A stretch of DNA of 64,000 nucleotides from Temnopleurus reevesii (taxonomy: Eukaryota > Echinodermata > Echinoidea > Temnopleuroida > Temnopleuridae): assembly GCA_036244855.1 (NCBI GenBank), contig BQKZ01000494.1, positions 92,562-156,561 of the forward strand, written 5' to 3'. Shown piece by piece: positions 63,159 to 64,000 of the stretch. Within the stretch, counting starts at the first letter, position 1, and each line of letters opens with the position of its first letter. A program made the translations under genes and the position numbers. A model generated the notes under the pieces. It was not told where the DNA came from and searched no databases. It worked only from the letters and a program-made list of their open reading frames with translations.

Positions 63159-63308
63159 CTTTGCCCGCCATGTCAACCAGAGTTTGAAGACATCAACATG
63201 CCGCCCGCACTGTATGGTCTTGTCTCCTGTGTCGAATGAGACGTCATAGTGCTTGTCTTGCTGGAACAGATAGGGGGCGCGCATCGAATTACAATCCTCC
63301 AGCAGACC
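63159..63308 (-). CDS. GAD: Glutamate decarboxylase-like, first exon in window
   Basis: This 150-base exon is phase 0 at both ends, with acceptor AAATGTTCAG and donor GTAACA. It encodes 50 residues starting [19 protein letters not shown] and continuing [31 protein letters not shown]. This is the catalytic-loop and large-domain region of group II PLP decarboxylases. The Tyr of YLF corresponds to the catalytic-loop Tyr of mammalian GAD and is conserved. IQCGRHVD favours GAD over CSAD/GADL1 (which have R in place of H), while QQDK is CSAD-like. The enzyme would convert glutamate to GABA in the cytosol, with PLP as cofactor. The PLP-binding lysine motif lies upstream, beyond the window. The Met codon in mid-exon is not a start. 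Confidence 0.95.
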
Positions 63309-64000
63309 CTGAACATTTATTTCGGAGAAAACGAATAGAATGAATAAAATAGGAACAGTGAATAGGCGGGTTCACTAATATATTCAAATTTATGTGCGTT
63401 TCTTGCCAACGAACGTAGTTACGATACATGGTATTCCTTGAACCGTTTGATAACAATAAGACTACAATACTTGGAATCCAGTTTGCATTCATTACTTTTG
63501 CTGTGTCGGGCAAGTCTGGGTCAAACTTTATCGTTGTCAAGAACAACCTTTGTGTCAGAGGTATCCGTATAAAAAATTGCATCTATGAATAAACCCGCCT
63601 ATTTGCATTCAACAAGAATTCACAAAACAAACTCTGTAATGTCTCGTAAATAGACCACTTTCATAATGTAATCACATTTTACGCACGCATCTGTGTCAAA
63701 ACGAACAATGACGAAATATTTTTTCACAAGGTAACAAATAATCGTTTTCCAAAAGAAGGAATGTAGTTTGCATGCAGTGGTTATGGCTTGGTGCTAGGGC
63801 AAGCTAAAATGTTCGTCCAGCCTAGCAACGAAAAATTATGCAAGTAGCATTTTGACTGTTGTATTCTCATTATGATTTGAGGACTGAAAACAAAGATCGT
63901 CAAGGAATGTAAAGAGACAAGTTATTTTATTTTCATACTGACATAAATATTTTTACTCATTGAATAACAGATGGTATGTATTTGATCTCGAATATATCAC
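63309..64000 (-). other. Intron of the decarboxylase gene running off the window
   Basis: No further decarboxylase exon is visible up to the edge (I looked for the NPHK lysine motif). It contains a short inverted-terminal element at 63361-63603. The 97-codon frame at 63289-63582 reads through the splice acceptor in the wrong frame and is not a gene. Confidence 0.65.
63361..63603. mobile_element. 243-bp MITE-like element with 12-bp inverted ends
   Basis: AATAGGCGGGTT at 63361-63372 is matched by AACCCGCCTATT at 63592-63603, with partial similarity continuing inward. Inside is a stretch related to the repeat at 51480-51600. The flanks share only TG, so the target duplication and superfamily are unresolved. 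Confidence 0.5.

Noticed and set aside
63289..63582. 97-codon minus-strand ORF next to the decarboxylase exon
   Set aside because: It runs through the intron and into the exon in the wrong frame.

Overview
This is a eukaryotic nuclear window. It is AT-rich (I judge roughly 35% GC by eye), almost entirely non-coding, with short exons bounded by GT...AG signals, long introns, microsatellites and several families of small non-autonomous transposons. It holds no bacterial-style operons, no rRNA and no CRISPR. The repeat content points to an invertebrate, plausibly a marine deuterostome such as an echinoderm: it includes a foldback element built of short tandem repeats (like sea urchin TU elements), tRNA-derived SINEs and abundant TA- and TTA-flanked MITEs. 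I cannot assign a species.

Two genes can be supported. (1) A plus-strand gene with coding exons at 19706-19817 and 42420-42616, separated by a 22.6 kb intron, encodes a 102-residue secreted precursor. It has a signal peptide, a furin-like RERR site and an internal peptide ending in GYRY followed by the amidation/cleavage signal GR. I read it as an unassigned RYamide-like neuropeptide precursor. Its 3' UTR probably runs to a poly(A) signal at 44760. (2) A minus-strand gene entering from the right edge has four exons between 63308 and 59165. They encode a contiguous 115-residue stretch of a glutamate decarboxylase-like, PLP-dependent enzyme. Its N-terminal two thirds lie beyond the window, and I could not find its last ~60 codons. 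The two genes converge tail to tail. If both are as read, one makes a neuropeptide and the other probably makes GABA, but nothing here shows that they work together.

Layout: 1-11.7 kb, no supported gene. 11.67-15.84 kb, a near-identical 2.08 kb direct duplication joined by a single N, probably an assembly artefact. 15.8-19.7 kb, non-coding apart from a weak exon-like stretch. 19.7-42.4 kb, the peptide gene's intron, holding a GGCCC MITE, a foldback element, a 931 bp TA-flanked element, a SINE relic, microsatellites and one exon-like minus-strand stretch. 42.4-44.8 kb, last exon and 3' UTR with a PIF/Harbinger-like MITE. 44.8-51.7 kb, intergenic, with a second GGCCC MITE next to a GC-rich island carrying a 54-codon ORF. 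51.73-57.79 kb, about 37 head-to-tail copies of a 164 bp unit with no difference that I could see. 59.2-64 kb, the decarboxylase gene with SINEs and MITEs in its introns.

The most notable items are the unassigned peptide precursor, the homogeneous 164 bp array beside an apparently incomplete decarboxylase gene, and the set of small transposons whose exact termini and target duplications can be read.
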